DNA of 64,000 bases from JAVBKV01 sp031553885 (GTDB taxonomy: Bacteria; Bacteroidota; Bacteroidia; Bacteroidales; Azobacteroidaceae): contig JAVBKV010000004.1 of the NCBI GenBank assembly GCA_031553885.1, positions 1 to 64,000 on the forward strand. The letters are read 5' to 3'. Below are positions 15,970 to 25,922 of the stretch, in pieces (position 1 is the first letter of the stretch; each line of letters begins with the position of its first letter). The translations under genes were made by a program, and so were the position numbers. The notes below the pieces were generated by a model, which saw only the letters and a program-made list of their open reading frames with translations, had not been told where the DNA came from and searched no databases.

Positions 15970-17409
15970 TTATCTGGATTTTAATAAGACAACAGAATGT
16001 AATAAGCGATTTCTAAGGTTTGAAACCAGTTTCCGGTTAAGCACAAAGAAAAAGACCACCAATAAACTCAACATGATGGCTTCCGTTCCCGGATTACTTT
16101 TTCCAACAAGTATGGGCAGAGAAACCATAAAAGACAAAGCAAACAACAAACTAAATATCTTGACGGGAATCCGAATCCTAACGATTCTTTTGGAGCGGAC
16201 GACCAGGAAAAACCAAAGTAAAAAATAAGTCAGGAAAAAAGTAGCAGAAGCACCTTGCAATCCCCAACCGGATATCAGAAAATAGTTACATAGCAAATTA
16301 AACAAACCACATCCCAACATACCATAGAAAAGAGTACGAGTGTCTTTTGCACTCAGATAAACACTTTCGTAAAAATGCATAAATCCATAAAAAACAGCAC
16401 CCAGGTACAACAAAGGTGTATACGACAGTGCATTTACATAACTATCATTCAATATGAAACGAAAAACAAGACCTGTAAGCGGAATCAAAATCAAGGCTAC
16501 GGAAAATAAAAATCGGCAATAAATATTAAATGTATTCGAATAATAATCATCCCGCCCCGGTGAATGGAAGCTAAGAATGGAATTCTCCAGCCATGCTAAC
16601 GTAAATACCGTATTGATCATGACCATAAAAGCGGCAAGTTTACCTGCCACACCAAAAATACCGGCAGCTCCGGCTCCTAAAAAAAACACAATAAAATAAC
16701 GATTGGAAAGATTTGCCACCCACCAAAAAATATCCGTAGGCAAAAGCGGAAGAGCAAAACGAAGCAATCGTTTCATACAATCGATGGAAACAGCCCCTAC
16801 TTTAATCTGGGGGAGAACACGTAATTTATATTCCAGGTAACAAAAAACAGTGGTTTGCGCAGCTATGACTCCGAGCAGCATCGCTTCTACACGCAAGGAT
16901 GTAAAGAGTATTAAAAACAAGGAGACTGCGATCAGAACAGCCGTACTTACAATTCCGGAAACAGAATAAGCCGTATTACACTGATAAGCCCTTGCAATGA
17001 AAGTCCATAGAAAAGAAATCACAGAAACGATTACGGAAACAATGATGTACAAGCAATAACGAATCTCCACAAAATAATTCAAAATCAATATCGAAACAAC
17101 AAATAATACCAATGAAAAACAGGTACCGATCACGGCATTACTCAACAGCACCTCTTTCTTTTCTTTGTCTTCTTCTCCTAACACAAACCGGTAAACAGCA
17201 GAATTTAATTTTAACCCAAAGAATGCAGATAATAAAACAATTGAAGTATTAACAGCCTCATAGGTTCCATACTGTTCTGTTGCTAAATAATAGGTATAAA
17301 AAGGCAGCATGAAAAAGGATATAAACTTAGATCCCAGATTTCCTATCAGAAAAATCAAGGTGTTTTTAACCAATGATGGCTTTTTTTCTATGTTTGTAAA
17401 CTCTCCCAT
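15970..17409 (-). CDS. Lipid-linked oligosaccharide flippase (Wzx-like)
   Basis: 479 residues with about 14 hydrophobic segments, of the MOP/MATE polysaccharide-transporter superfamily (start LVKNTLIFLIGNLGSKF; polysaccharide_synt-like). It would flip the undecaprenyl-linked repeat unit across the inner membrane for the polymerase at 13749-14819. The presence of both makes this a Wzx/Wzy-dependent pathway. Confidence 0.9.
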   Translation of the reverse strand: MGEFTNIEKKPSLVKNTLIFLIGNLGSKFISFFMLPFYTYYLATEQYGTYEAVNTSIVLLSAFFGLKLNSAVYRFVLGEEDKEKKEVLLSNAVIGTCFSLVLFVVSILILNYFVEIRYCLYIIVSVIVSVISFLWTFIARAYQCNTAYSVSGIVSTAVLIAVSLFLILFTSLRVEAMLLGVIAAQTTVFCYLEYKLRVLPQIKVGAVSIDCMKRLLRFALPLLPTDIFWWVANLSNRYFIVFFLGAGAAGIFGVAGKLAAFMVMINTVFTLAWLENSILSFHSPGRDDYYSNTFNIYCRFLFSVALILIPLTGLVFRFILNDSYVNALSYTPLLYLGAVFYGFMHFYESVYLSAKDTRTLFYGMLGCGLFNLLCNYFLISGWGLQGASATFFLTYFLLWFFLVVRSKRIVRIRIPVKIFSLLFALSFMVSLPILVGKSNPGTEAIMLSLLVVFFFVLNRKLVSNLRNRLLHSVVLLKSR

Positions 17410-17439
17410 TCTGCCTTTTTATTATTCCTCTAGTGCTTA

Positions 17440-18693
17440 TTATCTTTCAACCATGATCACCACACGATTCCAATCATTTTGATCGTAAGGTTGTTCTTTA
17501 TCACCCACGCACTGAATAATCATACGATTAGAGTCAACGCCCAAATTTTTCAGCATATCAGCTACAGCATCTGCACGCTTACAGCTCAACTTATAGTTAT
17601 AATTACTGTTACCGGTTTTCTTATCTGCATAACCGATCATAAGCAATTTGCTTTGCGGATTCGCTTTCAGAAAAGCAGCAGCATCTTCCACCTTAGGTTT
17701 TTCTGACATCTCTATATGCGAAGAATTCAATCCGAAACGGATGTATTCAGGAAGATATCCTTTAGACTTTTGCGCATAACCACTATTGTTATTTTGTACT
17801 TGTCCTTGGTCCTGATTGGAAGCAACCGGAGACGACTGGCCTTTCAATTCGTTCAACAAACGTTGTTGACGTTCCAATATTTCCTGTTGGTTTTCGATTT
17901 GTTGATGCTGACGGTTGATTTTTTCATTCAACGCATTGATCTCATCCTGAGAAAGGCTGGAAGCACAAGTAAAGTTTTTATTGAAAGAGTACTGTACCCC
18001 AACCAATAAATTAACCACGGTTTCAAAACCACGGTTGCCTACATAACCATCGAACTGTTCACTCATGAAATTAGCCTGAGGTTCAGCATAGATTGCCCAT
18101 TTCGGGTTCAGGTTGAAATTAACCCGTGTTCCGATTTTAGTGACCAATCCATCGAAAGTAGGATTGGAAACGCTTTTTACTCCATGTAAGTAACCCATCC
18201 CTACAAAAGGAATGACTTCAATAGGAGCATCCGGACGATAGTAACCACGAAACAGATTAGTCAGATTAGCCATCAGGTCAATGGTCATTGATCCATAAGA
18301 AAAATCCTGCCAGAAACCATCATCCACCATTTTCAGATCACCCGTATAATAACCGGTAGGATAAGGATCCCGGCTACGATCGGCACGGGTGTATTCGCCA
18401 TCCTGATTCTCAATGTAATTAAATCCCCTCAGGTTACCCATGGTCAACTGGGTACGCATTCCAAAATTAGGATTAAACCACTTTCCTATAGACAATTCAC
18501 CTCCAAAACGAATCCGGTCTCCAACCGATTGTTTATGATCCTGTTCTCCTAGAAGCAAGTTTCCACCGCCTCCTAATGAAATAAACCAGTTATCTCCAGC
18601 CTTCGTTTTCTCTGGAACATTCGTTTGTGCACTAACGGAAAATATGGCGGTTGTCAGCGCCAGGGTCAGTAATCCACTTTTAACATTTTTCAT
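17440..18693 (-). CDS. OmpA-family outer-membrane protein
   Basis: 417 residues. Signal peptide (about 1-22, ending SVSAQ), an N-terminal beta-barrel-like region (about 30-235, ending VNLLVGVQYSF), a short coiled coil rich in Gln and Asn (about 250-290), and a C-terminal OmpA peptidoglycan-binding domain (about 315-417, with SKLLMIGYADKKTGN and CKRADAV). It probably anchors the outer membrane to peptidoglycan and may help hold the secretion or surface complex. It sits between Wzc and Wzx in the operon, which suggests a role tied to polysaccharide export or attachment. Confidence 0.9.
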   Translation of the reverse strand: MKNVKSGLLTLALTTAIFSVSAQTNVPEKTKAGDNWFISLGGGGNLLLGEQDHKQSVGDRIRFGGELSIGKWFNPNFGMRTQLTMGNLRGFNYIENQDGEYTRADRSRDPYPTGYYTGDLKMVDDGFWQDFSYGSMTIDLMANLTNLFRGYYRPDAPIEVIPFVGMGYLHGVKSVSNPTFDGLVTKIGTRVNFNLNPKWAIYAEPQANFMSEQFDGYVGNRGFETVVNLLVGVQYSFNKNFTCASSLSQDEINALNEKINRQHQQIENQQEILERQQRLLNELKGQSSPVASNQDQGQVQNNNSGYAQKSKGYLPEYIRFGLNSSHIEMSEKPKVEDAAAFLKANPQSKLLMIGYADKKTGNSNYNYKLSCKRADAVADMLKNLGVDSNRMIIQCVGDKEQPYDQNDWNRVVIMVER

Positions 18694-18754
18694 AATTTAT
18701 TTATTTTAATAGTAATAATCAGTCTTTGTGAAACTCTGTTTTTATCTTCATTTC

Positions 18755-21139
18755 TTATTCCTTGGAACTGCTATATCCATAACCATATCCATAACCGTAT
18801 CCATAACCATAACCATATCCGTATCCATAACCGTAACGTCCGGTTTTCTCTCCACTGAAACCATTCAAAACCATATTCAGGTTTTTCAGCCGGTTTTCCT
18901 GTCGGATGCTTTCCGCCAAAGAAAGAGCGGCTTTAGGTGTATGCCCCTGTCTTACCACAAAGAGTGCAGCATCGGCAATACGGTCAAGCAGGAAAGTATC
19001 GGATACGCTTCCTACCGGAGATGTATCCACGATAATATAGTCGTATTGTTTCCTCAGCTCCCCGAACAACCGGTCTAACGTCGGTTCAATCAGCAATTCG
19101 TTGGGATTGGGAGGAATTGCACCGGCCAACATGACATCCAGTGTACCATTCACTCTCCGGTGAATCAAATCGTCGACCTGATGGGTATCTCCGGCCAGAT
19201 AAGACACAATACCGGTTTTCTTTGGCAATTCCATATAAGCGTCCAACTTAGGTCTCCGGATATCCAGACCGACCAATAGTGTTTTATATTTCAAAGCAAA
19301 AGTCATGGCCAGGTTAATGGACACAAATGTTTTCCCTTCTCCTGATATCGTAGAAGTTACCAGTATTACTTTTTTTGCAGGATCCTCCAGTGAAAACTGC
19401 AGATTGGTCCGCAATAACCGGAAGCGCTCTACAATCGGCTTGGTAGAATGGGTGGTAACCACCACATTCTTCTTGCTTTTATCTACCGGCAGGGAAATGA
19501 TAACCGGAACCCGGTTATAACGCCTCACCTCCTGTTCATTTTCAATTTTATAATTCACCAATTCCCGGATTCCCAATCCTCCGAAAGGAATTACCAGGCC
19601 TAACAGCAAGCAAACCCCATAAGTCATCATCCGGTTCGGCGAAACAGGAATAGTACCGGCTAAAGGAGATTCCATCACCTTGGCGCTGGGCGCTGTTACC
19701 GCCAAAGAAAGCTCAGCTTCCTCCTTCTTTTCCAGCAATGTCATCACCAGGTTGGCTTTGATCTGCTGCTGACGGGTCATTTCTGTAAATTCCTGTTCCC
19801 GGCGGGGAATGTCATCCAGGTAAGAATCATAAATAATATTTTGTTTTTTCAAGTCTTTTTCCTTAGCCTTAAGCGTTTCCCGTTGTCCGGCCACCTGTAC
19901 CCGAAGGTCTTCCGACAAGGTTACAATTCGGTCCTCGATCCGCTGTATCAAAGGCATTTCCGGTGTAGTATAAGCAAGCATCCTGTCTTTCTCCAGTACG
20001 GCATTATTGTAACGGGTAATTGTTGCAATCAGATTTTCACTGGTAAAACCAAGATTGGCCGGCAATAATCCGAAAGACTTCCGGCTCAGCTCTTTCTCCA
20101 ACATGGAAAGTAACTCTTTCTGAGTCCCGATCTCCACGATCTTCTTTCCGTATTCATTTCCTTCCGTCAGAAACAACTGAGACTCCAATGCTATATCAGT
20201 CAGATTATTATCCCTTTTGTAATGAGCTATATCCGACTCCGAGCTATTCAAATCCTTATTCATAATCTCCAACCGTTCGGAAATAAACCGGGACGCATTA
20301 CCGGCAGCCTTGTTTTTATCCTCCATGGCATCCCGGTTATACATTTCGATAAGCTTACTCAGAAAATCTTCTCCCCGGCGACGGTGTGTTTCCCTTAAAG
20401 AAAGACGTACTATGCTGGTAGTCTTACTGGTCGACTCTGCACTCAGCCGCGCCAGGAAAGACTTGGCTGTATACAAAGGAGGAACAACCGAAACAAGCAA
20501 GGGATATTTTTCATTCATGGAAGTCATCGAAGAAGGCTGCAACAGAACTTCACCTACCGGAGTTTCAACAATAGCCGGAAGGGAAGCCAGTTCGGCCTCA
20601 AATGATTCTTTTCCATAATTTCCCACAAGCTTTATTTTATTACCTTCTTTCTCTAACTTAAAAGACAAAACGGAATAAAGTCGGGCAATAGTTGTGGAAT
20701 CCAGATAGGCGACAACCGGAGACGATTTATAAAACTTCGCATTCCTGTCACCATAAATTTCTGTATTTTTGAATTGGCCCTCTACCTGATACGAAATATA
20801 GAGCTTTAATTCCCGGACCACATCTTCCACCAGGTTACGGGACATAAGCATTTCCACTTCGTTATCCACATTGTTATTGGGATTAATCAGACGCATGCCT
20901 TCGTATACCGAAAGTTCACTATTACCCATCCCGCCTCTTTTATTGTCTTTCAGAATAATAGCAGCTCCTACGTTATATACGCCTGTGGAGTAACGCAAAT
21001 AGAAAAAACCGACCGTAAGAAATACCAGAATGGAAACCAAAAATAACTTCCAGTGCTGTATCAGGTTATCCAGAAACCACTGAAAATCAATTTCCTTTCC
21101 TGATCGGGGAACGACCTCTGTATTTGTTTTTTTATTCAT
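18755..21139 (-). CDS. Wzc-like chain-length regulator and tyrosine autokinase
   Basis: 794 residues. A Wzz domain with a transmembrane segment near 35-52 is followed by a long periplasmic coiled-coil region, a second transmembrane segment near 505-525 after the PVSPNRMM proline motif, and then a BY-kinase domain with Walker A SGEGKT, Walker A' LVGLDIRRP and Walker B YIIVDTSP. The C-terminus is an unusually regular tail of eleven Tyr alternating with Gly, then SSSKE. In Wzc-type kinases the Tyr cluster is autophosphorylated and the phosphorylation cycle controls polymer length and export. Starts 9 bp after the Wza gene. Confidence 0.95.
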   Translation of the reverse strand: MNKKTNTEVVPRSGKEIDFQWFLDNLIQHWKLFLVSILVFLTVGFFYLRYSTGVYNVGAAIILKDNKRGGMGNSELSVYEGMRLINPNNNVDNEVEMLMSRNLVEDVVRELKLYISYQVEGQFKNTEIYGDRNAKFYKSSPVVAYLDSTTIARLYSVLSFKLEKEGNKIKLVGNYGKESFEAELASLPAIVETPVGEVLLQPSSMTSMNEKYPLLVSVVPPLYTAKSFLARLSAESTSKTTSIVRLSLRETHRRRGEDFLSKLIEMYNRDAMEDKNKAAGNASRFISERLEIMNKDLNSSESDIAHYKRDNNLTDIALESQLFLTEGNEYGKKIVEIGTQKELLSMLEKELSRKSFGLLPANLGFTSENLIATITRYNNAVLEKDRMLAYTTPEMPLIQRIEDRIVTLSEDLRVQVAGQRETLKAKEKDLKKQNIIYDSYLDDIPRREQEFTEMTRQQQIKANLVMTLLEKKEEAELSLAVTAPSAKVMESPLAGTIPVSPNRMMTYGVCLLLGLVIPFGGLGIRELVNYKIENEQEVRRYNRVPVIISLPVDKSKKNVVVTTHSTKPIVERFRLLRTNLQFSLEDPAKKVILVTSTISGEGKTFVSINLAMTFALKYKTLLVGLDIRRPKLDAYMELPKKTGIVSYLAGDTHQVDDLIHRRVNGTLDVMLAGAIPPNPNELLIEPTLDRLFGELRKQYDYIIVDTSPVGSVSDTFLLDRIADAALFVVRQGHTPKAALSLAESIRQENRLKNLNMVLNGFSGEKTGRYGYGYGYGYGYGYGYGYGYGYSSSKE
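18773..18835 (-). repeat. Glycine-tyrosine codon microsatellite in the Wzc tail
   Basis: Eleven Tyr codons alternate with ten Gly codons; the DNA is a near-repeat of 6-bp units on the minus strand (GGTTAT, GGATAT and close variants). Such a tract can gain or lose 6-bp units in frame, changing the number of phosphorylatable Tyr. Length variation is inference; only one copy length is seen here. Confidence 0.8.
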
Positions 21140-21148
21140 CTAAGCTTT

Positions 21149-21964
21149 TTACTTTGATATCATTACAATTAAACTTGCCACTGAAAGCAGGATTGAGCCC
21201 AACGAAATCAGGATGCTTGTTTCAGACCCGATTCCGGCAGATTTTGCTTTGGCTTTATTGGGTTCCACATACAATACATCGTTTTGATGAAGATAGAAAT
21301 AGGGTGACAGTACAATATCTTCCCTGGTCAGATCCAGGATTTCAATCTGGTGGCTTCCATCAGAAAGGGGTCTCACCAGCCGTACATTATCCCGCTTTCC
21401 GTAGATCGACATATCCCCGGCCATGGACAAAGCTTCCAGCACATTGATCCGGCTGCTTTGAACGGTGTACTGCCCGGGGCGATTCACTTCTCCCATGACC
21501 GAAATCCGATAATTCATCAACCGGATATTAATGATAGGCTCGATCTTCTTGAGATGCTTTTTAAGTGAACTTTTCAGCAAATCTTTGAGTTCTTCTTCCG
21601 TCATTCCCTGCACTTTTATGGTACCCAAAACCGGAAATTCAATCTCTCCATGCTGATCCACACGGTAAGTCTGCCTTCCATAACCTTGTGCCACATTCCA
21701 TTCGTCGGAGTTTTCACTTGTAGCCAACGGTTGAAAGGGAAGGTTGAAGTCTGCAACTACCGCCGGTTCGCCGCTGGCGTTAACCGTAATTCCTAATATA
21801 TCATCCGGTTGGTAACGAGCTATTGTAGAAGCATAACTCATACCTAAGCCGGAAACAGAACTTCCCGGTTGCAGATAAGGGACTTTTTTATAGGAATTAC
21901 AGGAAACCAGGGTCAGCAATAAAAGAACGCTCCAAATAAAATTCCGGATTTTCTTTTTAATCAT
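21149..21964 (-). CDS. Polysaccharide export lipoprotein (Wza-like)
   Basis: 271 residues from the ATG at 21964; the longer reading frame to 22039 would put 25 unrelated residues before the lipoprotein signal. Lipobox LLTLVSC with Cys at about 20, then a Poly_export (PES) domain with YQPDDILGITV and QHGEIEFPVLG, SLBB-like domains (MGEVNRPGQY), and a hydrophobic C-terminal helix near 245-265. It forms the outer-membrane or periplasmic export channel that works with Wzc. The ATG overlaps the stop of the upstream small-protein gene (ATGA). Confidence 0.93.
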   Translation of the reverse strand: MIKKKIRNFIWSVLLLLTLVSCNSYKKVPYLQPGSSVSGLGMSYASTIARYQPDDILGITVNASGEPAVVADFNLPFQPLATSENSDEWNVAQGYGRQTYRVDQHGEIEFPVLGTIKVQGMTEEELKDLLKSSLKKHLKKIEPIINIRLMNYRISVMGEVNRPGQYTVQSSRINVLEALSMAGDMSIYGKRDNVRLVRPLSDGSHQIEILDLTREDIVLSPYFYLHQNDVLYVEPNKAKAKSAGIGSETSILISLGSILLSVASLIVMISK

Positions 21965-22233
21965 TGTGATTTTTCTGCTTGTTTTAGATTGCGATAACAT
22001 GAAATACCATAGATGGTGATAGCACCTATAAGTACCCATAATCCGTCTCCGACAGGAGAAGGATCTCCCGGCTCTGTAGGCTCTTCCCTTCCGGCTCTTA
22101 ATGTCATATCTGAAGAAGAAGAGGAAGTAAAATCCTCCTGCTTTTGCTCATAGAAACCTTCAGATTTAACAGAAGCGGAAAACCCGAAAAGAATTACTGC
22201 GACAAGTAATGAGAATACTAATTTTCGTTTCAT
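21961..22233 (-). CDS. Small exported protein with a C-terminal sorting-like anchor
   Basis: 90 residues. N-terminal signal peptide (1-24), a short polar middle with a Ser run, then PSPVGDGLW followed by a hydrophobic stretch (VLIGAITIYGI) and a basic end (CYRNLKQAEK). The order motif, membrane helix, positive tail recalls C-terminal protein-sorting signals. The protein at 28713-29132 ends similarly (LPVGDTAW, helix, YRRKFMRK). Translationally coupled to wza. Function unknown; it may be a small envelope component of the export machine or a sorted surface peptide. Confidence 0.75.
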   Translation of the reverse strand: MKRKLVFSLLVAVILFGFSASVKSEGFYEQKQEDFTSSSSSDMTLRAGREEPTEPGDPSPVGDGLWVLIGAITIYGISCYRNLKQAEKSQ

Positions 22234-22270
22234 TTTTAAGCTATATTTTTAATTATTATTAGTGACTAAA

Positions 22271-23104
22271 TCAAAAAAGTCGTATGGTCTCTTTGGCCAC
22301 CATCTTTCCTGAATTCTGATTATTGATTGTTCCTTTATTCAAACAAGGGCCTGTCATCGTTATTTTTCCCTCATTATCCAGTTGCCCTTCATTATTGACG
22401 GTATCAACCATATATTCTTCTCCGGGAAGAATAGCAACCTGAGTCCCTTCCGGTATCAGTACATAATTGTTTTGCTTTCCGGCTGCATTCCCAGGCACAA
22501 CTCCGGACTCCCAGTTACCAGGATTATTCCAACGGGCAGTAGTACCCAGACCTTCTTTCAGTTTATCAGCACCCCAAATCCTTAAATAATAGTTTTTAAT
22601 GGTGTCGGGACGATCGGTATATTCCTTTACAACATCAAACCGGAAGTCGCCGGATTTCAGGAAATTATGACCTGGTTTGGATTCATTTTTAGAATCACGG
22701 ATTTCAATTACAGTAGCCGTATTTTCCATAAACGAACCATCGTAGCTCAAAACATGAGTACCTTCATCAGGAGTTGTCATCTGAATCGGAATATCCATGT
22801 AATAATCTTTATAAGGCCTGCAATCCAGGGACAGTTTAATGTTATTTGCTGATAAGGAGTAGATTCCAAACACTGATCCCTGATAAGAGGCGTCTTTATA
22901 CATTACTCCCTTGGTATCATAGTTTTCTGTTACCTGGCTGTTCCCTTCTACAAACTTGAAGGTCACATCATACTTCATATTCGTAGGAGACAATGCATTT
23001 ATCTGGAATATATCCAAGGTGCCTTTCGTACGGAAAGGAGGATCAGCCTGGATGTTCCCTGCAAGCAGGAAACATCCGAAGGCGATAAAAAATAACTTTT
23101 TCAT
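22271..23104 (-). CDS. Exported protein of unknown function
   Basis: 277 residues from ATG 23104 (MKKLFFIAFG; an upstream ATG at 23122 adds six residues). A signal peptide ends near residue 20 (IQADPPF). The rest looks beta-rich, with an immunoglobulin-like first half and a C-terminal part with repeating short turns (NNEGQLDNEGKI, NKGTINNQNSGKM) that look like the rungs of a small beta-helix. No transmembrane anchor. A similar N-rich turn pattern is in the neighbour at 23129, so the two may act together at the surface. Family not recognised. Confidence 0.75.
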   Translation of the reverse strand: MKKLFFIAFGCFLLAGNIQADPPFRTKGTLDIFQINALSPTNMKYDVTFKFVEGNSQVTENYDTKGVMYKDASYQGSVFGIYSLSANNIKLSLDCRPYKDYYMDIPIQMTTPDEGTHVLSYDGSFMENTATVIEIRDSKNESKPGHNFLKSGDFRFDVVKEYTDRPDTIKNYYLRIWGADKLKEGLGTTARWNNPGNWESGVVPGNAAGKQNNYVLIPEGTQVAILPGEEYMVDTVNNEGQLDNEGKITMTGPCLNKGTINNQNSGKMVAKETIRLF

Positions 23105-23128
23105 ATCAGACAGCAAACGCATACAGGC

Positions 23129-24772
23129 TTATTTATTCAGGACTTTGATACCTGCCCCTGTTCCGTTAACTCTCACAATGAAGGTTCCTTTTTGTCCCAA
23201 AGGCAATACGATTTCATCTGATTTGGCAACGCCGGCAACCACTGTTTGTCCCATCAGGTTATATACCCGAACCTGATCTCCGGAAACAATTCCTTTAACG
23301 GTCAGCTGGTCATTTTCAACAAAAGCGTAAATTTTTCCGTTTTCTTTTAAAGGATCCAACGAGGTTACGGTTTGAGGCGCTAATAGAACAAAACGATCTG
23401 AGGTTTCCAGGCTTGACTCTGTCCGGAACTGATAGGATCCGGTCAATAAATCGGTGCGGGATCCGGTTTGTTTATCCAACAGAATTACTTGTGTTAAATT
23501 AGTCGGGAATTCGTCACTCAGGCTCAATGTATAATTGCCTTTTTCCGGAACTGATACTCCTAATTGAATTTCTTTGTCCGACAACGGCAACCGGTTTACA
23601 CACAAAGACACATTATTGACTTTGGACCAGATTTGAGGCACTTGTTCCGAAAACATTTTAACAGCATCCTCCATCACCTTGAAATTAGGTTGATATTCTT
23701 CAGAGAAAATCACGTGTGCATTATCATAAACCGACTTTTCGTCTGTAATTTTGAGAACCAGTACTTCTTTGGATCCTGCATTATCCGAACGGAATTCCAA
23801 CGGATTAGCATCATTGATTCCAAGGCCGGCCTTTTTATAATTGAACGTAGTGGTCACATCATCGGTCTGAACGAAGAAAGGAACATACGGAGATAGAACT
23901 GCCGGACTTATATCCAATACACGATACTTATATCCCTTTGCATTTCCGGTACGTCCATAATCATAATAATAAATCGTAGAGTGACCGGTATTAGCTGGAT
24001 TCATCAGGAAAGAAGTCGTATTCATTCCTCCGATGAAGTTCCAGCCGTAACTGTTTCCATCCGGATATTTATCGGCAGCATGTACATAATACTTGATTGT
24101 TTTTGCCTTGTCTGCATAGGTAAATAAATTGGAAATATTTCCTGTAGCCGGGAATTCCACTTCTGCGGGAATATCAACGCCGATCAGGTAACCGACTCCT
24201 GCTTCCAACACATAAGAAGTTGAAGTTATATCTATAAAATTCCCTGAATTGGTACCGTTATCTGCTCTTTTCTGGGAATCATAATAACGCAACCATAAGT
24301 TGCCGCGAAGAGCCAACGGGGTTCCTGATGCATCTGCATTTTTTATATCCCCTACACTTACATTGAAAGGAAAAGAAATGTAATACCAGATCGACGGATC
24401 ATTAAAGGTTTTACGCACTTTCACATTGGATACTGTTTGAGGAGCAACTACAGTTCCCTGGTTATACAGCATACCATCTTTATCATCGTTGGATTGAAAA
24501 ATGATCCCCTTTTCAAGGGTCAATTCCCCTTTATTCACAATAATAGACTTTGAAGCAGAAGATGCTTTCAGGAAAGTAGCCTCATTCACTTTAACCTTTC
24601 CCTGGCTTTCTATTTCTACTTTTCCGGATGGAGTTACATTTACATCTCCCTTGGAAAGTACCTGGCCCTGGCCGGCGACTTTCATGTCTCCGGCCACCAC
24701 CATCGGCACCTGGGCTGAAAGCATAATTGCCGGAATTAAACCGGCCAACAACATAGTAATTTTCTTTTTCAT
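23129..24772 (-). CDS. T9SS-like surface protein
   Basis: About 547 residues (ATG 24772; ATG 24778 is two codons upstream). Signal peptide, then a region of short beta-helix-like repeats (GDMKVAGQGQVLSKGDVNV and similar), a beta-rich body, and a C-terminal domain of about 75 residues with RVYNLMGQTV and GTFIVRVNG, ending KVLNK. That domain resembles the type A sorting domain of type IX secretion substrates, so the protein is probably exported across the outer membrane and attached. The giant protein at 29148-35603 also ends KVLNK. Placed in the polysaccharide operon, it may be a surface protein decorated by, or anchored with, A-LPS-like polysaccharide; that link is inference. Confidence 0.82.
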   Translation of the reverse strand: MKKKITMLLAGLIPAIMLSAQVPMVVAGDMKVAGQGQVLSKGDVNVTPSGKVEIESQGKVKVNEATFLKASSASKSIIVNKGELTLEKGIIFQSNDDKDGMLYNQGTVVAPQTVSNVKVRKTFNDPSIWYYISFPFNVSVGDIKNADASGTPLALRGNLWLRYYDSQKRADNGTNSGNFIDITSTSYVLEAGVGYLIGVDIPAEVEFPATGNISNLFTYADKAKTIKYYVHAADKYPDGNSYGWNFIGGMNTTSFLMNPANTGHSTIYYYDYGRTGNAKGYKYRVLDISPAVLSPYVPFFVQTDDVTTTFNYKKAGLGINDANPLEFRSDNAGSKEVLVLKITDEKSVYDNAHVIFSEEYQPNFKVMEDAVKMFSEQVPQIWSKVNNVSLCVNRLPLSDKEIQLGVSVPEKGNYTLSLSDEFPTNLTQVILLDKQTGSRTDLLTGSYQFRTESSLETSDRFVLLAPQTVTSLDPLKENGKIYAFVENDQLTVKGIVSGDQVRVYNLMGQTVVAGVAKSDEIVLPLGQKGTFIVRVNGTGAGIKVLNK

Positions 24773-24790
24773 ACACATTTGTTTTAAAAT

Positions 24791-25888
24791 TTATTTATAC
24801 TGTTTTAAAATCATTTCAGCCGCAACTTTTGCTCGTTGTACTTCGAGCGTATCTGCGGTATCTATATTGTATTCTTCTTTTAAATCGGGAACTTTCAGTT
24901 CGGATTTTAAAATGACAGAAAGAGGTGATGACAATTTATCCCGGTTTGCATCGTACAGGTAGATCCAAAAAACAGGATTACCATACGACTCCTGTGCAAC
25001 CTGAAGCAGATTGACTTTCGCATGCTGCGGCAAAGATGCAGGCAATTCATTCGCAGCCTCCACGCTCTCTCCTGCTCTTCGAAAAATCATAAAAGAAAAA
25101 CAGATAAAAACAATAACTGAAAAAACAACAATACCGATCTGGATCAGGCTTCTCTTTTTCTGAAAAGAGTCTTCGATCATAGGAATAACCATATCTCCGA
25201 TCCGGGAGGTCTTTGTTGCATTCTTTTTTTCCTTTTTCTGCATACCTTCGGAAACATTCATTTCAATACCCGTTTCATCTCCATCGGATGATTTTTCGAG
25301 GATTTCTCTCACTTCCTGCAAAGTATGGTCTTCCGGTTTTTGTGTCTTTTCCGAAACTTCTATTTCTTGCTGTTTCTTCACAAATTCTTCTTGTTTTCCT
25401 TCAACTTCCCCGTATTCCACCGGGGACGAAAAACTACGGGCTTTTTTACTGCCTGGAGCTGATCCGCTTAGCAAACGTCTTAAATCGACTGAAGGAAGAA
25501 AAGAGATACGAAAAGTACCGGTCCCTGTAGGCTGAGAGCGAAACGTACCTAATTGAGAAAAAAACACTTCGCTGTTTTCGGACAAAGCAGTAAGAATAAT
25601 TTCAGAAAGAATCTCCCGCTTTTTTTCCGAAGACCTGTTGCCTGATGAGAAATCAGGAACGCGAACTCCCGTGTAGTCCGCTTCTTCTCTTTCAGGAGTA
25701 AAAATTACGGTTTTCCAACCGGGAAGATTTTTCACACACAGACTACCCAGACCACACAATTCAATAAGCCGGCCCTGAGACAATTCCAACGCCACACTTT
25801 CCACTGCCGATTGTATTAACCCGGTAACGATTTCTTCCTGGGAAGCATCCTGACTGCAGAAATACGCTATCAATTCTGTTTGATCCAT
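24791..25888 (-). CDS. Membrane protein with HU-like (CCDC81-type) N-terminus and LysM-like C-terminus
   Basis: 365 residues. Residues about 1-150 hold two HU-like units of the type seen in Bacteroidota SPOR/LysM proteins (IELCGLGSLCVK and VFFSQLGTFRS), followed by an acidic charged linker (about 170-235), a single transmembrane segment (about 245-268) and a periplasmic C-terminal part (KVNLLQVAQESYGNPVFW) that resembles a LysM fold. It could connect cytoplasmic or nucleoid events to the cell wall. It precedes the surface-protein genes with 12 bp spacing. Domain calls are by eye. Confidence 0.72.
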   Translation of the reverse strand: MDQTELIAYFCSQDASQEEIVTGLIQSAVESVALELSQGRLIELCGLGSLCVKNLPGWKTVIFTPEREEADYTGVRVPDFSSGNRSSEKKREILSEIILTALSENSEVFFSQLGTFRSQPTGTGTFRISFLPSVDLRRLLSGSAPGSKKARSFSSPVEYGEVEGKQEEFVKKQQEIEVSEKTQKPEDHTLQEVREILEKSSDGDETGIEMNVSEGMQKKEKKNATKTSRIGDMVIPMIEDSFQKKRSLIQIGIVVFSVIVFICFSFMIFRRAGESVEAANELPASLPQHAKVNLLQVAQESYGNPVFWIYLYDANRDKLSSPLSVILKSELKVPDLKEEYNIDTADTLEVQRAKVAAEMILKQYK

Positions 25889-25922
25889 CTGGTCCGGATT
25901 TTAAAGGTTAATGAAACTCATT

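Noticed and set aside
18773..18835. CRISPR-like or minisatellite array
   Set aside because: It is an in-frame Gly-Tyr codon repeat within the Wzc gene, with no spacers.
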